DNA from: an uncultured Muribaculaceae bacterium
Lineage (GTDB): Bacteria > Bacteroidota > Bacteroidia > Bacteroidales > Muribaculaceae
DNA length: 5,633 nucleotides
Assembly: GCA_910579105.1 (NCBI GenBank)
Contig: CAJTRT010000085.1
Location: 1-5,633, forward strand
Direction: 5' to 3'
The notes beneath the pieces are model-generated. The model worked only from the letters and a program-made list of their open reading frames with translations, did no database searches and was not told where the DNA came from. The position numbers and the translations under genes were made by a program. Within the stretch, counting starts at the first letter, position 1. Every line of letters starts with the position of its first letter. Shown in pieces: positions 4,779-5,633 of the stretch.

Positions 4779-5633
4779 ATGGACCTGCAAGGCTTCGGAG
4801 CGCTCGTGCTCGACAACCTGCCGTTCGAGCCTAACGACCAGCAGATACAGCTGGTCGCGGCTCTGTCGCGCTACTGCTCGGCCTATACAGCCGGGCAGGA
4901 CCGCGTGTTCATCCTCAACGGCTACGCCGGTACGGGGAAGACCTCCGTGATGGGCGCGCTGGTGCGGTCGCTCCGCACCGTGGCCATGCCCACGGTGCTT
5001 CTCGCCTCCACCGGCCGCGCCGCGAAGGTGCTGTCGTCGTTCACCGGCCAGCCGGCCTTCACTATCCACAGATACATCTACAACGCGCCCGCGGTGACCC
5101 CCGACGGGCGCGTTTACGCTTCCGTGAAGCACAATCCCCACCGCAACACGGTGTTCATCGTCGACGAGGCCTCGATGATCGGCGACGACGAAAGCCCCTC
5201 GCGGTCGAGCCTGTTGCAGGACCTGCTGCTGTATGTCTTTTCGGGGGTTAACTGCCGCCTGATCCTCGTGGGGGATACGGCGCAGCTCCCCCCGGTGGGG
5301 TTCGACGAGTCGCCGGCGATGACCCCGGAGGCGTTCAAACGGATGGGGATGTCGGTGACCCGCGCCACGATGACGCGCACGGCGCGCCAGCAGGCGCGGT
5401 CGGGCATCCTCTACAACGCCACGGCGCTGCGCAGGGGGATGCTGGAGGTGCCGTTGAAGGTGCCGTCGCTGCGCGTCAAGGGGTTCGACGATGTGTCGGT
5501 TGTCGAGCCGGAGGGACTGCAGGAGGCATTGGAGGACGCTCTGGACGAGTACGGGGCCGACCAGGTGCTTCTTATTACCCGTTCCAACCGGCGGGCGGTG
5601 GATTTCAACCTGGCGATACGCGGCATCATCTAC
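4779..5633 (+). CDS. RecD-like superfamily 1 DNA helicase, N-terminal part
   Basis: The gene is cut by the window end: 285 codons from ATG 4779, frame open to base 5633. The protein is an ATP-dependent DNA helicase of the RecD/exodeoxyribonuclease V alpha-like family. Motifs in order: Q-type NDQQ (19-22), Walker A GYAGTGKT (48-55, Lys54), motif Ia STGRAAK (77-83) and TIHR (95-98), Walker B VDEAS (128-132, D129-E130), motif III GDTAQLPPVG (165-174), and an RQ pair (R203-Q204) typical of motif IV. The C-terminal RecA-like domain with motifs V and VI lies beyond the window. It begins directly with the helicase core and lacks the long N-terminal regions of RecD2, as do short Bacteroidota homologues of about 450-480 residues (from memory). 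No recB or recC is visible, so assignment to a RecBCD complex is not supported. An ATG at 4751 overlapping the cysS stop is in another frame; 4779 is the first in-frame ATG and leads straight into the domain. Confidence 0.93.
   Translation, partial: MDLQGFGALVLDNLPFEPNDQQIQLVAALSRYCSAYTAGQDRVFILNGYAGTGKTSVMGALVRSLRTVAMPTVLLASTGRAAKVLSSFTGQPAFTIHRYIYNAPAVTPDGRVYASVKHNPHRNTVFIVDEASMIGDDESPSRSSLLQDLLLYVFSGVNCRLILVGDTAQLPPVGFDESPAMTPEAFKRMGMSVTRATMTRTARQQARSGILYNATALRRGMLEVPLKVPSLRVKGFDDVSVVEPEGLQEALEDALDEYGADQVLLITRSNRRAVDFNLAIRGIIY

Noticed and set aside
3252..5141. A 629-codon open frame on the minus strand antisense to cysS and the helicase
   Set aside because: Its translation is low-complexity (rich in Val, Ala, Arg, His, Glu) with no recognisable domain, while the plus strand encodes two complete motif sets. 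GC-rich third positions on the sense strand suppress stops in this antisense frame.

Overview
The window looks like chromosomal DNA from a GC-rich member of the Bacteroidota, most likely order Bacteroidales. The evidence is threefold. Two protein families largely confined to that phylum are present (DUF2851 and a DUF3467 protein of the Bacteroidales type). The start codons lack Shine-Dalgarno sequences and sit behind A/T-rich leaders. The region between the divergent genes carries promoter boxes of the Bacteroidota type (TAnnTTTG with an upstream TTG). The codons are strongly GC-rich at third positions, which creates long shadow ORFs antisense to the real genes. I cannot name the genus from this sequence.

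Layout. Positions 1-324 (+) hold the C-terminal end of a SpmB-like nucleoside-recognition (Gate-domain) membrane protein. It converges across a 150-base gap (325-474) with a DUF2851 protein on the minus strand (475-1839). A 180-base divergent region (1840-2019) carries back-to-back promoter candidates and a structured leader for the ribosomal pair rplU-rpmA (L21, L27; 2020-2629, +). Then come a 107-base gap dominated by a strong hairpin (2662-2701), a DUF3467 gene (2737-3057, +), a 209-base gap of which 3058-3180 is a nearly complete long palindrome, cysS (3267-4751, +), and the N-terminal 285 codons of a RecD-like superfamily 1 DNA helicase (4779 to the window end, +). No intergenic gap exceeds 300 bases.

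How the genes fit together. rplU-rpmA is a translation operon, and cysS supplies Cys-tRNA. The helicase follows cysS by 27 bases and is probably co-transcribed with it. DUF3467 lies between the ribosomal pair and cysS, bracketed by two strong stem-loops, so it may be expressed as its own short transcript. The window is mostly housekeeping. I see no phage, transposon, CRISPR array, toxin-antitoxin or defence cassette. The features most worth a second look are the long palindrome after DUF3467, the hairpin before DUF3467, the hairpin in the L21 leader, and the uncharacterised DUF2851 protein with its nuclease-like residue pattern and C-terminal cysteine cluster.
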